Shown here: positions 1 through 11,417 of the stretch, in pieces | Position numbering within the stretch: the first letter of the stretch is position 1 | How the letters are laid out: each line of letters starts with the position of its first letter | Source of the DNA: Curtobacterium sp. MCPF17_002 | Lineage (GTDB): Bacteria; Actinomycetota; Actinomycetes; Actinomycetales; Microbacteriaceae | Reading direction: 5' to 3' | Length of the DNA stretch: 64,000 bases | Assembly: GCF_003234115.2 (NCBI RefSeq) | Contig: NZ_CP126251.1 | Location: 1,798,001-1,862,000 of the forward strand | Program-made: the position numbers and the translations under genes | Notes under the pieces: generated by a model | Database searches by the model: none | What the model saw: only the letters and a program-made list of their open reading frames with translations | What the model was told of the DNA's origin: nothing

Positions 1-1
1 G

Positions 2-769
2 GCCGGCCCGGCAGGCAACGCCCCGGCAGGCAGCGTCCAACCGGGCGCGGCCGGCGACGACGAGGCGCTGCCGTCGTTCAACGAGCAGTTCCGTGCGGCC
101 GTGCAGAACACCGGCTTCGGCAAGGTCGCCCCGGGCGAGGCGCCCTCCGGGCAGGCCCTCGTCGCGGCGATCGGTGGCGTGCGCGGCCTCGCCGAGTCGG
201 TGCTCCCGGGTCTGGCGTTCCTCGTCGTCTACGCGATCACGAAGGAACTCGTCCCGAGCGTCGTCATCCCGGTGGTGATCGGCGCCGTGTTCGTGGTGCT
301 CCGCCTGCTGCAGCGGCAGTCGCTCGTGATGTCCCTCGCCGGGATCCTCGGCGTGGCGATCTCGGCGGGCCTCGCGCTCATCACGGGCCGCGCGGAGAGC
401 AACTTCATCCCCGGGATCGTCATCAACATCGTCTGGCTCATCGGGCTCCTCGTGACCCTGGCGATCCGGCAGCCCCTCATCGGACTGATCGTCGGTTTCC
501 TGCTGCCGCCGAACGAGGACGGCAGTCACCAGGACTGGCGTGCGGACCCGGCGAAGCGGCGTGTGCTCACCGTCGCGACCTGGCTGTGGGTCGGGCTCTT
601 CGCGCTCCGCCTCGTGATCGAGATCCCGCTGTACCTGACCGCGCAGGTGGAACTGCTCGCCGGCATCAAGCTCATCACCGGCGTCCCGCTCTACGCGGCG
701 CTGCTCTGGGTGACGTGGTTGTTGGTCCGCACCGTGTTCCGGCGCGAGGGCGACGCCGCCGCGGTGTAG
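2..769 (+). CDS. DUF3159 family membrane protein (5' end outside window)
   Basis: The reading frame is open from the first bases of the window, so the start codon lies upstream. An Ala/Gly/Pro-rich soluble leader precedes about six hydrophobic segments (for example the stretches around 200-290, 400-460 and 580-720). The pattern VLPGLAFLVVYAITKEL followed by paired helices fits the actinobacterial DUF3159 family of integral membrane proteins, whose function is unknown. It ends about 130 bp before acnA on the same strand. The family assignment rests on remembered sequence pattern, not a search. Confidence 0.75.
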   Translation, partial: AGPAGNAPAGSVQPGAAGDDEALPSFNEQFRAAVQNTGFGKVAPGEAPSGQALVAAIGGVRGLAESVLPGLAFLVVYAITKELVPSVVIPVVIGAVFVVLRLLQRQSLVMSLAGILGVAISAGLALITGRAESNFIPGIVINIVWLIGLLVTLAIRQPLIGLIVGFLLPPNEDGSHQDWRADPAKRRVLTVATWLWVGLFALRLVIEIPLYLTAQVELLAGIKLITGVPLYAALLWVTWLLVRTVFRREGDAAAV

Positions 770-772
770 AGT

Positions 773-790
773 TGTCTCGACATCGAGACA
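773..790. promoter_or_regulatory. Perfect 8-bp palindrome upstream of acnA
   Basis: TGTCTCGACATCGAGACA is a perfect inverted repeat with a 2-nt centre, located just after the DUF3159 stop and 108 bp before the aconitase start. Its size and symmetry suit a dimeric regulator such as a TetR or MarR family protein. Actinobacterial aconitase genes are known to be controlled by dedicated repressors (AcnR in corynebacteria). The regulator here is not identified. Confidence 0.45.
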
Positions 791-821
791 GTTTCTCGCG
801 GGCGCTCCGCCGTCCACGGGA

Positions 822-840
822 TTAGGTTTGCCTTGCTGGT
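822..840 (+). promoter_or_regulatory. Possible DtxR/IdeR-type iron box (left half only)
   Basis: The left half, TTAGGTTTGCCT, matches the first half of the DtxR/IdeR iron box (TTAGGTTAGSCTAACCTAA). The right half matches poorly. Iron control of the 4Fe-4S enzyme aconitase would make sense, but this is a weak site by sequence alone. Confidence 0.25.
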
Positions 841-897
841 GGGACGTTCCGCGCCCCGGCAGGATGTGGGCATTCCGATCAGTAGGGAGGCGGCACA

Positions 898-3714
<2,817 letters not shown>

Positions 3715-3750
3715 CCAGCGTGAGCACGGGTCGCTGACGCGACCACACGA

Positions 3751-3794
3751 CGGACTGGAGGCCCGTGGCGACACCGCCACGGGCCTCCAGTCCG
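3751..3794. terminator. 20-bp hairpin between acnA and dxs
   Basis: A perfect 20-bp inverted repeat with a 4-nt loop (arms 3751-3770 and 3775-3794). It lacks a T-run. It is the GGAGGCCCGTGGCG variant of the CTGGAGGCGCGG hairpin family found after other genes in this window. A role in terminating or stabilising the acnA transcript is inferred. Confidence 0.7.
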
Positions 3795-3846
3795 TCCGCC
3801 GGTCACGCGGATATGGTGGGGGACCAGCCCCACGAAAGGAGCGCCC

Positions 3847-5790
3847 GTGAGTCTGCTCCCCAGCATCACGTCCCCGCGCGACCTGAAGCGTCTGTCGGAC
3901 GCGCAGATGACCGATCTCGCCGCGGAGATCCGGCGCTTCCTCGTCGCCGAGGTGGCGAAGACCGGTGGGCACCTCGGTCCGAACCTCGGCGTGGTCGAGC
4001 TGACGCTCGCGATGCACCGGGTGTTCGACTCGCCGCACGACCCGTTCGTGTTCGACACCGGGCACCAGTCGTACGTGCACAAGCTCGTCACGGGGCGGCA
4101 GGACTTCTCGCGGCTGCGCGAGCGCGGCGGTCTCGCCGGCTACCCGCAGCGGAGCGAGTCGGAGCACGACATCGTCGAGTCCTCGCACGCGTCCTCGTCG
4201 CTCTCGTGGGCGGACGGGATCTCCCGCGCGTTCGTGCAGACGGGCCAGGCGGACCGCACGGTGGTGGCGGTCGTCGGCGACGGAGCCCTCACCGGTGGCA
4301 TGACCTGGGAGGCGCTCAACAACATCTCGGACGGCAACGACCGCCGGCTCGTGATCGTCGTGAACGACAACGGGCGCTCGTACGCGCCGACGATCGGCGG
4401 CATGGCCCGCTTCCTCAGCTCGGTGCGGACGCGCCGCGAGTACCGCGCGCTGTACGAGACGTCCCGTGCGGTCGCGAACCGGTTCGGCGCTCCCGGGCGG
4501 GCGATCTACCGCGGTATGCGCGGCGGGCTGCACGGCTTCCTGTCGCGGTTCACCAACAACGAGGCGCTCTACTCGAACCTCGACATCAAGTACATCGGAC
4601 CGGTCAACGGCCACGACCAGCGGGCGATGGAGGCAGCGCTCCGGCAGGCCAAGGAGTACGGCGCGCCGACGATCGTGCACGTCATCACCGAGAAGGGCCA
4701 CGGCTTCGAACCGGCGCTCCGCGACCAGGCCGACCAGTTCCACGCCGTCGGGCACATCGACCCCGAGACGGGCGAGTCGCTCGACGTCTCGTCGGGCCCG
4801 TCGTGGACCTCGGTGTTCGCGACCGAGCTGGCGTCCGCCGGCGACGACGACCCGCGTCTCGTCGCGATCACGGCGGCGATGCTCCGCCCGACGGGGTTGC
4901 ACCTGTTCCAGCAGCGGCACCCGGACCGCGTGTACGACGTCGGCATCGCCGAGCAGCACGCCGTGACCACCGCAGCCGGGCTGGCGTACGGCGGTCTGCA
5001 CCCGGTGGTCGCCCTGTACGCGACGTTCCTCAACCGGGCGTTCGACCAGGTGCTCATGGACGTCGCCCTGCACAAGGCCGGCGTGACGTTCGTCCTCGAC
5101 CGTGCGGGCATCACCGGGCCGGACGGGCCCTCGCACCACGGCATGTGGGACCTCGCGCTGCTGCAGGTCGTGCCCGGCATCCGGATCGCTGCGCCCCGCG
5201 ACGCCGTGACGCTGCGCGAGGAGTTCCGCGAGGCCGTCGCCGTCGACGACGCACCCACGGTGCTGCGCTGGTCGAAGGGGCAGGTCGGACCCGACATCCC
5301 CGCGGTCCGGCGACTGCCCGACGGCGTCGACGTGCTGCACGCGCCCGAGTCGGGTGCGGAAGAGGACGTGCTGTTCGTGGCGGTCGGCTCGATGGTCCCG
5401 GTCGCGCTCGAAGCCGCATCGTTGCTCGAGGCGCAGGGGATCGGCGTCACCGTCGTGGACCCGCGGTGGGTCGTGCCGATCCCGTCTTCGCTCATCGACC
5501 TGTCCCGCGACCACCGCCTCGTCATCACGATCGAGGACGGCGTGCGGGTCGGCGGCGTCGGGACGCGGCTGCGCCAGGACCTCCGGGCCGCCGGCGTCGA
5601 CACCGGCGTGAACGAGCTCGGGCTGCCGGACGCGTTCATCGACCACGCGTCGCGGTCGCAGATCCTCGCCGACGTCGGGCTCACGGCGCAGGCGATCGCC
5701 CGCGACGTCATCGACCAGGTCGTCGGGACGAAGCTGCCGCAGGCGAAGCCGGCGCGGTCGCGCTCCGGGGCCGGGGCCGCCGAGCGCTGA
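3847..5790 (+). CDS. dxs: 1-deoxy-D-xylulose-5-phosphate synthase
   Basis: A 647-aa thiamine-diphosphate enzyme that condenses pyruvate and glyceraldehyde 3-phosphate, the first step of the MEP isoprenoid pathway. Seen in order: GGHLGPNLGVVELT and TGHQSYVHK near the N-terminus, the TPP-binding GDGALTGGMTWEALNN (GDG near residue 145), the transketolase pyrimidine domain with the catalytic-Glu motif DVGIAEQHAVTTAAG, and the C-terminal transketolase domain. The GTG start has AAAGGAG 5 nt upstream. The 3' end is followed by a tandem repeat and two long hairpins facing the convergent fadB-like gene. Confidence 0.97.
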   Translation: MSLLPSITSPRDLKRLSDAQMTDLAAEIRRFLVAEVAKTGGHLGPNLGVVELTLAMHRVFDSPHDPFVFDTGHQSYVHKLVTGRQDFSRLRERGGLAGYPQRSESEHDIVESSHASSSLSWADGISRAFVQTGQADRTVVAVVGDGALTGGMTWEALNNISDGNDRRLVIVVNDNGRSYAPTIGGMARFLSSVRTRREYRALYETSRAVANRFGAPGRAIYRGMRGGLHGFLSRFTNNEALYSNLDIKYIGPVNGHDQRAMEAALRQAKEYGAPTIVHVITEKGHGFEPALRDQADQFHAVGHIDPETGESLDVSSGPSWTSVFATELASAGDDDPRLVAITAAMLRPTGLHLFQQRHPDRVYDVGIAEQHAVTTAAGLAYGGLHPVVALYATFLNRAFDQVLMDVALHKAGVTFVLDRAGITGPDGPSHHGMWDLALLQVVPGIRIAAPRDAVTLREEFREAVAVDDAPTVLRWSKGQVGPDIPAVRRLPDGVDVLHAPESGAEEDVLFVAVGSMVPVALEAASLLEAQGIGVTVVDPRWVVPIPSSLIDLSRDHRLVITIEDGVRVGGVGTRLRQDLRAAGVDTGVNELGLPDAFIDHASRSQILADVGLTAQAIARDVIDQVVGTKLPQAKPARSRSGAGAAER

Positions 5791-5791
5791 C

Positions 5792-5854
5792 GCGCCGGCC
5801 GCGCCGCTCGCGCCGGCCGCGCCGGTCGCGCCGGTCGCGCCGCTCGCGCCGGTC
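5792..5854. repeat. Seven tandem copies of a 9-nt GC-only unit
   Basis: Immediately after the dxs stop there are seven 9-nt units of the form GCGCCG(G/C)(C/T)C. All bases are G, C or T on this strand. The array is non-coding and could vary in copy number. Confidence 0.8.
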
Positions 5855-5855
5855 G

Positions 5856-5919
5856 TCGCACCCCCTGACGAACATCGCGCCCCGGTGTGCGGGGGCGCGA
5901 TGTTCGTGGCGGGGTGCGA
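5856..5919. terminator. Long hairpin in the dxs/fadB convergent gap
   Basis: The inner stem 5869-5883 pairs perfectly with 5892-5906 (15 bp). The outer stem 5856-5864 pairs with 5911-5919 (9 bp), separated by small internal loops. Its position between convergent genes suits a bidirectional terminator or a REP-like element. Confidence 0.65.
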
Positions 5920-5938
5920 TCGGGCACGGTGCGCGCTG

Positions 5939-6000
5939 CGCACAACGAAAGTCACCCCGAACCGCGCGACGGCGGGGCTCGGGGTGACTTTGGTTGTGCG
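5939..6000. terminator. Second long hairpin in the dxs/fadB convergent gap
   Basis: Arms 5939-5946 and 5948-5960 pair with 5993-6000 and 5979-5991, giving about 21 bp around an 18-nt loop. Its sequence is unrelated to the hairpin just upstream. It lies 27 bp from the stop codon of the leftward fadB-like gene and probably insulates the two convergent transcripts. Confidence 0.65.
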
Positions 6001-6026
6001 ACGGGGCGCCGGAGCGCGCGGGCTGC

Positions 6027-8171
6027 CTAGCGGGAGGCGGGGCCGACGATCGCGGGATCGTGGAACGTGCCGCCGAAGACCCGCTCGGACGCACCGGAGC
6101 GGTCGAGGTAGGGGCTGATCCCACCGGCCTGGAACGGGTAGCCGGCGCCGAGGATGAGCCCGAGGTCGATCTCCTCGACGTGCTGGACGACGCCGTCGGC
6201 GAGCATGCGGTGCAGCTCGTCGGCGAGGGCGTCCTCGAAGCGTCGCTGCATCTCGGCAGCGTCGACGGGCGCGGCCTCCTGCTTCGACGGCGCGACGAGC
6301 TTCACGGCGGCGGGGTCGTACCCGGTCGCGTTGCCCTTCTTGTCGCGGGTCAGGATGTGGCCGTACTCGGCGATCTTCTTCAGCCCGTCGCCGGGGTAGA
6401 AGCGCTCCGGCCATGCGGCGTGGTGCGAGTCGAGCACGTGCGCGCCGACCGGCAGCCCGACGAGTTCGAGGAGCTCGAACGGGGACATCGGCAGGCCGAG
6501 CGGAGCGGCACCCTGGGCGACGACGTCGAACGACGTGCCGCCCTCGACGCCGCGCATCGCCTCGCCAAGCACCCGCGCGAGCACCCGGTTCACGACGAAG
6601 CCCGGCTGGTCGGCCGTGATGATGGCCGTCTTCTTGAGCGTCTTCGCCACCGCGAGCGCCGTGACGAGCGTCTCGTCCGAGGTCTGGGCCGTCCGGACGA
6701 CCTCGAGCAGCGGCATCACGGCCACCGGGTTGAAGAAGTGGAAGCCGACGAGGCGGGACGGGTCGGACAGGACCGATCCCATCTCCGACACCGACAGCGA
6801 CGAGGTGTTCGTCGCGAGGATGGCGTCCGGCGCGATGACCTGCTCGATCTTCCGGAGGACCTCCTGCTTGACCGACATCTCCTCGAAGACGGCCTCGATC
6901 ACCCAGTCGGCGTCTGCGAAGGCGTCGTAGGACACCGACCCGCTGACGAGCGCCGTGATGCGGTTCGCGTCGTCGGGGGAGACCCGGCCCTTCTCGAGCA
7001 GCTTCGCGACCTCGCCGCGGATCCGTTCGACGCCGGCGTCCACGCGGGACTGGTCGACGTCGGTGATGACGACGGGGACGCCCAGGCGTCGGGCGAACAG
7101 CAGCGCGAACTGCGACGCCATGAGCCCGGCACCGAGGACACCGACCTTCGTGATCTTCTTCGGCTCGACGCCCTCGGGGGCACCGACGGGACGCTTGGCA
7201 CGCTTCTGCACGAGGTCGAACGCGTACATCGACGCGGCGAACTGGTCACCCGAGATGAGGTCGGCGAGGGCGTCGTCCTCATCGGCGAACCGCTCGTCCA
7301 ACGATCCACCGCGAGCGGCGGCGACGAGGTCGAGCGCGCGGAACGGCGACTTCGGAACGGTGCCGATCTTCGCGGCGACCTGCCCGCGGGCGACCTTGAC
7401 GACGGTGCCCCACGCCGCCTTCTCGATGATGCCGGGCTCGTTCTTCCGGACGACCTTGGTGCGGCCGCTGACCACGCCGTCGACCCACGCCACGGCGGAG
7501 GGCAGGAACGTGACCGACGGGATGAGCGCGTCGCCGATGCCGAGCTCGACCGCCGCCGGGCCGTCGAGCAGACGGTTGTTCTTGAGCGGGTTCTCGACGA
7601 TGACGCGGAGCGCCTTCTCGGGGCCGATCAGGCGGGGGAGCAGCGTCGCGCCGCCCCAGCCGGGGATGATGCCGAGGAAGACCTCGGGCAGGCCGATGCC
7701 CTGCGCCGCCGACGAGAACACGCGGTAGGTGCAGTGCAGGCCGATCTCCAGCCCGCCGCCGAGCGCGATGCCGTTGATGAACGCGAACGAGGGAACGCCG
7801 AGGTCCGAGAGCTTCCGGAGCGTGGCGTGGCCGAGTGCGGCCAGGTCGTGTGCGACGTCCCGGGAGGGGACCGAGGCCGCCTGCGACAGGTCGGCACCGG
7901 CGGCGAAGCAGTACTCCTTGCCGGTGATGGCCACGGCCTGGACCGTGCCGGCCGACGCCTCGGTGCGGAGCGTGTCGAGCACCCCGGAGAGCTCGTGCAG
8001 GGTGCGCGGTCCGAGGGTGCTCGGCCGCTTGTAGTCCTTGCCGTTGTCGAGCGTGATGAGCGCGAGCGTGCCACCCGAGGGGAGCGCGACGTGCTTGACG
8101 TACGAGTGCGTGACGACCTCGTCCTCGCTGAGTTCGAGGAGCTTGTCGTTGTCGACGATGGTCATGCTCAT
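6027..8171 (-). CDS. Bifunctional enoyl-CoA hydratase / 3-hydroxyacyl-CoA dehydrogenase (FadB-like)
   Basis: A 714-aa fusion for fatty-acid beta-oxidation. The N-terminal crotonase domain (about residues 30-260) shows AAGADLSQA and FINGIALGGGLEIGLH. The NAD-binding dehydrogenase domain starts near residue 340 with KVGVLGAGLMASQ, a variant of the usual GxGxMGxG. FHFFNPVAVMPLLEVV and ADQPGFVVNRVL follow, then the C-terminal dimerisation domain. The start at 8171 (MSMTIVDN) overlaps the thiolase stop by 4 nt (ATGA), so the pair is translationally coupled. Actinobacterial FadB-type fusions act with the neighbouring thiolase. Confidence 0.93.
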   Translation of the reverse strand: MSMTIVDNDKLLELSEDEVVTHSYVKHVALPSGGTLALITLDNGKDYKRPSTLGPRTLHELSGVLDTLRTEASAGTVQAVAITGKEYCFAAGADLSQAASVPSRDVAHDLAALGHATLRKLSDLGVPSFAFINGIALGGGLEIGLHCTYRVFSSAAQGIGLPEVFLGIIPGWGGATLLPRLIGPEKALRVIVENPLKNNRLLDGPAAVELGIGDALIPSVTFLPSAVAWVDGVVSGRTKVVRKNEPGIIEKAAWGTVVKVARGQVAAKIGTVPKSPFRALDLVAAARGGSLDERFADEDDALADLISGDQFAASMYAFDLVQKRAKRPVGAPEGVEPKKITKVGVLGAGLMASQFALLFARRLGVPVVITDVDQSRVDAGVERIRGEVAKLLEKGRVSPDDANRITALVSGSVSYDAFADADWVIEAVFEEMSVKQEVLRKIEQVIAPDAILATNTSSLSVSEMGSVLSDPSRLVGFHFFNPVAVMPLLEVVRTAQTSDETLVTALAVAKTLKKTAIITADQPGFVVNRVLARVLGEAMRGVEGGTSFDVVAQGAAPLGLPMSPFELLELVGLPVGAHVLDSHHAAWPERFYPGDGLKKIAEYGHILTRDKKGNATGYDPAAVKLVAPSKQEAAPVDAAEMQRRFEDALADELHRMLADGVVQHVEEIDLGLILGAGYPFQAGGISPYLDRSGASERVFGGTFHDPAIVGPASR

Positions 8172-9379
8172 GCCGCCTTTCGCGCCGCGGACCGGCTGAA
8201 CGAGGGGTTCTCCCAGATCACGGTGCCGCCCTGACCGAGGCCGATGCACATCGTGGTGATGCCGTACTTGACGTCGGGACGCTCGGCGAACTGCGCGGCG
8301 AGCTGCGTCATCAGGCGGACGCCGCTCGAGGCGAGCGGGTGCCCGACGGCGATGGCGCCGCCCCAGCCGTTGACGTCGGGGGAGTCCTGGGCGATGCCGT
8401 AGTTGTCGAGGAAGGCGAGCACCTGGACGGCGAACGCCTCGTTGATCTCGAACAGACCGATGTCGTCGATCGTCAGCCCGGCCTTGGCCAGTGCCTTGTC
8501 GGTCGCGGGGACGGGACCGATGCCCATCACCTCGGGGTCGACGCCCGCGAACGCGAACGAGACCATCCGCATCTTGGTCGGCAGTCCGTGCTGCTTCGCG
8601 GCGTCGGAGGACGCCAGGAGGCTCATCGTCGCGCCGTCGTTCAGGCCGGCCGCGTTGCCGGCGGTGATCCGTCCGTGGGACCGGAACGGCGTCTTCAGGG
8701 CGGCCAGCGCCTCCAGGGTGGTCTCGGGCCGGGGCGGCTCGTCGCTGGACACGATGTCCCAGCCGTCACCCTTGTTGACCTCGACCGGCACCAGGTCCGG
8801 CTGCAGCTTGCCCGCGGCCCACGCGGCGGCGTAGCGCTGCTGCGACTGGACGGCGTAGGCGTCCGTGCGGTCCTTCGTGATCGCGGGGAAGCGGTCGTGC
8901 AGCCGCTCCGCGGTCTTGCCCATCACGAGCGCGTCGCCGTTCACCAGGCGCTCCGCGACGAAGCGCGGGTTCGGGTCGGCGTTGAAGCCCATCGGGTGCC
9001 GGCCCATGTGCTCGACACCACCGGCGATCGCGACGTCGGCGGCGCCGAAGGCGATGGCGCCGGCGAGCGTCGTGACGCTCGTCATGGCACCGGCGCACAT
9101 CCGGTCGATCGCGTAGCCCGGGACGGTCTTCGGGAGCCCTGCGAGCATCCCCACGGTCCGGCCGAGCGTCAGCCCCTGGTCGCCCTGCTGCGTGGTGGCC
9201 GCGACGGCGACGTCGTCGACGGCCGCGCCGTCCAGCGAGGCGTTCCGGTCGAGGAGCCCGCGCATGGCGTGCACCGCGAGGTCGTCGGCACGGGTCTTCC
9301 AGAACACCCCCTTCTCCCCGGCTCGTCCGAACGGTGTCCGAACGCCGTCCACGAAGACGACTTCTGCTGCCTTTGGCAA
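8168..9379 (-). CDS. Acetyl-CoA C-acyltransferase (thiolase)
   Basis: A 403-aa type II thiolase that cleaves 3-ketoacyl-CoA in beta-oxidation. The nucleophilic Cys lies in DRMCAGAM, the His in GHPLASSG and the second Cys in TTMCIGLGQG. It is the first gene of a two-gene operon with the FadB-like subunit. I place the start at TTG 9379 (LPKAAEVVFVDG) because GGAGG lies 7 nt upstream. The longer frame to 9400 has no comparable site. Confidence 0.93.
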   Translation of the reverse strand: MPKAAEVVFVDGVRTPFGRAGEKGVFWKTRADDLAVHAMRGLLDRNASLDGAAVDDVAVAATTQQGDQGLTLGRTVGMLAGLPKTVPGYAIDRMCAGAMTSVTTLAGAIAFGAADVAIAGGVEHMGRHPMGFNADPNPRFVAERLVNGDALVMGKTAERLHDRFPAITKDRTDAYAVQSQQRYAAAWAAGKLQPDLVPVEVNKGDGWDIVSSDEPPRPETTLEALAALKTPFRSHGRITAGNAAGLNDGATMSLLASSDAAKQHGLPTKMRMVSFAFAGVDPEVMGIGPVPATDKALAKAGLTIDDIGLFEINEAFAVQVLAFLDNYGIAQDSPDVNGWGGAIAVGHPLASSGVRLMTQLAAQFAERPDVKYGITTMCIGLGQGGTVIWENPSFSRSAARKAA

Positions 9380-9506
9380 TCTGGGCCTCCAGATCCTCAT
9401 CGATCACGCCGGGGCACGTTCCGCCCCGACCGGCCGGGTCACACCCGGCATGCAGGGTCGACGCTATGCCCAGAGGCTGGGCGGACGCATGCCCGTTGGG
9501 GCGTTC

Positions 9507-10817
9507 CTACGACTCGGTGTTGCTCTCGGCAGCAGGCGCCTGTGCAGCAGCGACAAAGGCGTGCGCGATGATCGACGCGGTCTCCTCGACCTGCCACGGC
9601 CGGGCGTCGTGCGAGGCGAGCACGGCACCGACGGTCTCGGTCGCGACCGGCGACGGCGGCTCCCACGACACGAGGCGGAGGGTCTCCGGCGTGAGGAGGT
9701 TCTCGACGGGCAGGTCGAGCTCCTCGGCGCGGGCGATGACCGCGGCGCGCGCGGCCTTGTACCGCCGGTCGGCGGCGGGGTTCCGGTCCGCCCAGGCGCG
9801 GGGCGGTGGGAGTGTCGCGTCGCCGGTCCCGCGGAGCTTCGGCAGGTCCTCGGTGGTCCGGCCCTCCTCGACGGCGGCCCACCACCGGTCGAGCTCGGAG
9901 CGGCTGGCGCGGCCGGTGAAGGCCTTGACGCCGCTGAGTTCGCCCTTGGTCGTCGGGTTGGCGGCGGCCGCGGCGACGATGGCGGAGTCGGGGATCGTCC
10001 GGCCGGGGGCGATGTCGGCCTGCCGGGCGTACTCGTCACGAGCGGTCCAGAGTGCTCGAGCGATCGCGAGGGCACGGGCGCCGCGGAGCGCGTGCATGCC
10101 GGACAGCCGACGCCAGGGTTCCGCACGCGGGGGCTTCGGCGCGCGGCCGAGCACCGCGGCGAACTCCTCCTCGGCGATCCGGGTCTTGCCGGCGGTCTCG
10201 AGCTGCGCGGCGAGGGCGTCGCGCAGGTCGGGGAGCAGCTCGACGTCGAGCGAGGCGTACACGAGCCAGGACTGCGGCAGTGGGCGGGTCGACCAGTCGG
10301 CAGCCGAGTGGGCCTTGGCGAGCGTGATGCCGAGCAGCTGCTCGACGACCGCACCGAGGCCGACGCGCGGGAACCCGGCGATGCGGGCACCGAGCTCGGT
10401 GTCGAAGATGCGGGTCGGGACGAGGCCGACCTCCTGCAGGCACGGCAGGTCCTGCGAGGCGGCGTGGAACAACCACTCCTCGTCGACGATGGCGTCCTGC
10501 AGCTCGGCGAAGTCGCCGATCGGGATCGGGTCGAACAGGAAGGCGCCGGCGCCGCGTCGGAACACCTGGATGAGGTAGGCGCGCTGCGAGTACCGGTAGC
10601 CGCTGGCGCGTTCGGCGTCGACCGCGACCGGTCCGTGGCCGGCGGCGATCGCCGCGACGGCCTCGAGGTAGTCCTCGCGGGTCTCGATGACCTTGACGGC
10701 CTCGTGCGACGCCTCGAAGGCCGGCGACGCAGCCGAAGCGGCCGGCGACGCAGCCGAAGCGGCCGGCGACGCAGCCGAAGCAGCGGGGGACGCAGCCGGA
10801 GCAGCGGGGTCAGTCAC
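9507..10817 (-). CDS. rnd: Ribonuclease D with HRDC domain
   Basis: A 436-aa 3'-5' exoribonuclease of the DEDD family. The exonuclease core follows the leader (AVDAERASGYRYSQRAYLIQVF; later GFPRVGLGAVVEQLLG and YASLDVELLPDL). The HRDC nucleic-acid-binding region follows in the second half. The first 35 residues are an Ala/Ser/Pro repeat encoded by a 21-bp tandem array. The GTG start at 10817 has GAGGAGG 7 nt upstream, better placed than the TTG at 10823. It overlaps the DUF3000 gene by 8 nt, a common actinobacterial pairing. Confidence 0.9.
   Translation of the reverse strand: MTDPAAPAASPAASAASPAASAASPAASAASPAFEASHEAVKVIETREDYLEAVAAIAAGHGPVAVDAERASGYRYSQRAYLIQVFRRGAGAFLFDPIPIGDFAELQDAIVDEEWLFHAASQDLPCLQEVGLVPTRIFDTELGARIAGFPRVGLGAVVEQLLGITLAKAHSAADWSTRPLPQSWLVYASLDVELLPDLRDALAAQLETAGKTRIAEEEFAAVLGRAPKPPRAEPWRRLSGMHALRGARALAIARALWTARDEYARQADIAPGRTIPDSAIVAAAAANPTTKGELSGVKAFTGRASRSELDRWWAAVEEGRTTEDLPKLRGTGDATLPPPRAWADRNPAADRRYKAARAAVIARAEELDLPVENLLTPETLRLVSWEPPSPVATETVGAVLASHDARPWQVEETASIIAHAFVAAAQAPAAESNTES
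10720..10803. repeat. Four 21-bp tandem repeats inside rnd
   Basis: Four in-frame 21-bp units (10720, 10741, 10762, 10783) encode the Ala-Ser-Pro-Ala-Ala-Ser leader of ribonuclease D. The first two are identical, the third differs by one base and the fourth has diverged further. Copy-number change would alter only the disordered leader length. Confidence 0.85.
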
Positions 10818-11394
10818 GTGCAAGCCTCCTCGGGGCCAACAGGGTCACGCCGTCCGACGCGGGCGGCAGACCGGCGAGCATCGCCACGATCTCCTCCCAC
10901 GCTGCGACGTGTGCGGTGAGGTCGTCCCCCCGCGGAGTCCACGATGCACGCAGTTCGAGCTGCGCGCCGTCACCCTGCGCAGAGAGGTCCCCGTAGCCGC
11001 GGGAGATGATCTTGGTCGCCGTGCCGGAGGCGTGGTCGTACGCGGCCCCGTGCGCCGCGAGGGCGTCCACGAGCCAGCTCCAGGTGACGTCGGCGACGAA
11101 CTCGTCGACGCCGATCTCCGGTTCCAGGGGTGCCTGGGCGAAGGTCACGATGCGGTAGGCCCCGCCCCACCCCTCCGGTTCCGACGGGTCGTGCAGCGCG
11201 ATGAAGCGGCCCGTCCCGAGGTCGGAGTCGATGCCGTGCACGGCGCCCGACACGTCCGCCGCGAGGGCGATCGAGAAGGGGGCGATGCGGGACGGCGAGG
11301 GGATCTCGGTGATCGTCGTCTCGGCGCGGGTGCCGCCCGACGCCACGAACGCACGGAGCCGCGCGAAGGCGTCGGGCTCTCGGGTTTCGGACAC
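10810..11394 (-). CDS. DUF3000 family protein
   Basis: A 194-aa cytosolic protein with the actinobacterial DUF3000 pattern (TEIPSPSRIAPFSIALAADV, GRFIALHDP, EFVADVTWSWLVDAL). Its function is unknown. It lies directly upstream of and overlaps the ribonuclease D gene, so the two are probably cotranscribed. That is the basis for suspecting an RNA-metabolism link. The gene upstream on the other strand starts 24 bp away. Confidence 0.8.
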   Translation of the reverse strand: MSETREPDAFARLRAFVASGGTRAETTITEIPSPSRIAPFSIALAADVSGAVHGIDSDLGTGRFIALHDPSEPEGWGGAYRIVTFAQAPLEPEIGVDEFVADVTWSWLVDALAAHGAAYDHASGTATKIISRGYGDLSAQGDGAQLELRASWTPRGDDLTAHVAAWEEIVAMLAGLPPASDGVTLLAPRRLARD

Positions 11395-11417
11395 GAATGC
11401 AGACTAGGCTCCGGACC

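Noticed and set aside
3715-3846. Riboswitch upstream of dxs (TPP control of the MEP pathway)
   Set aside because: The 132-bp gap is occupied by the repeat-family hairpin and a small GTGGGG/CCCCAC stem. No THI-box core was seen.
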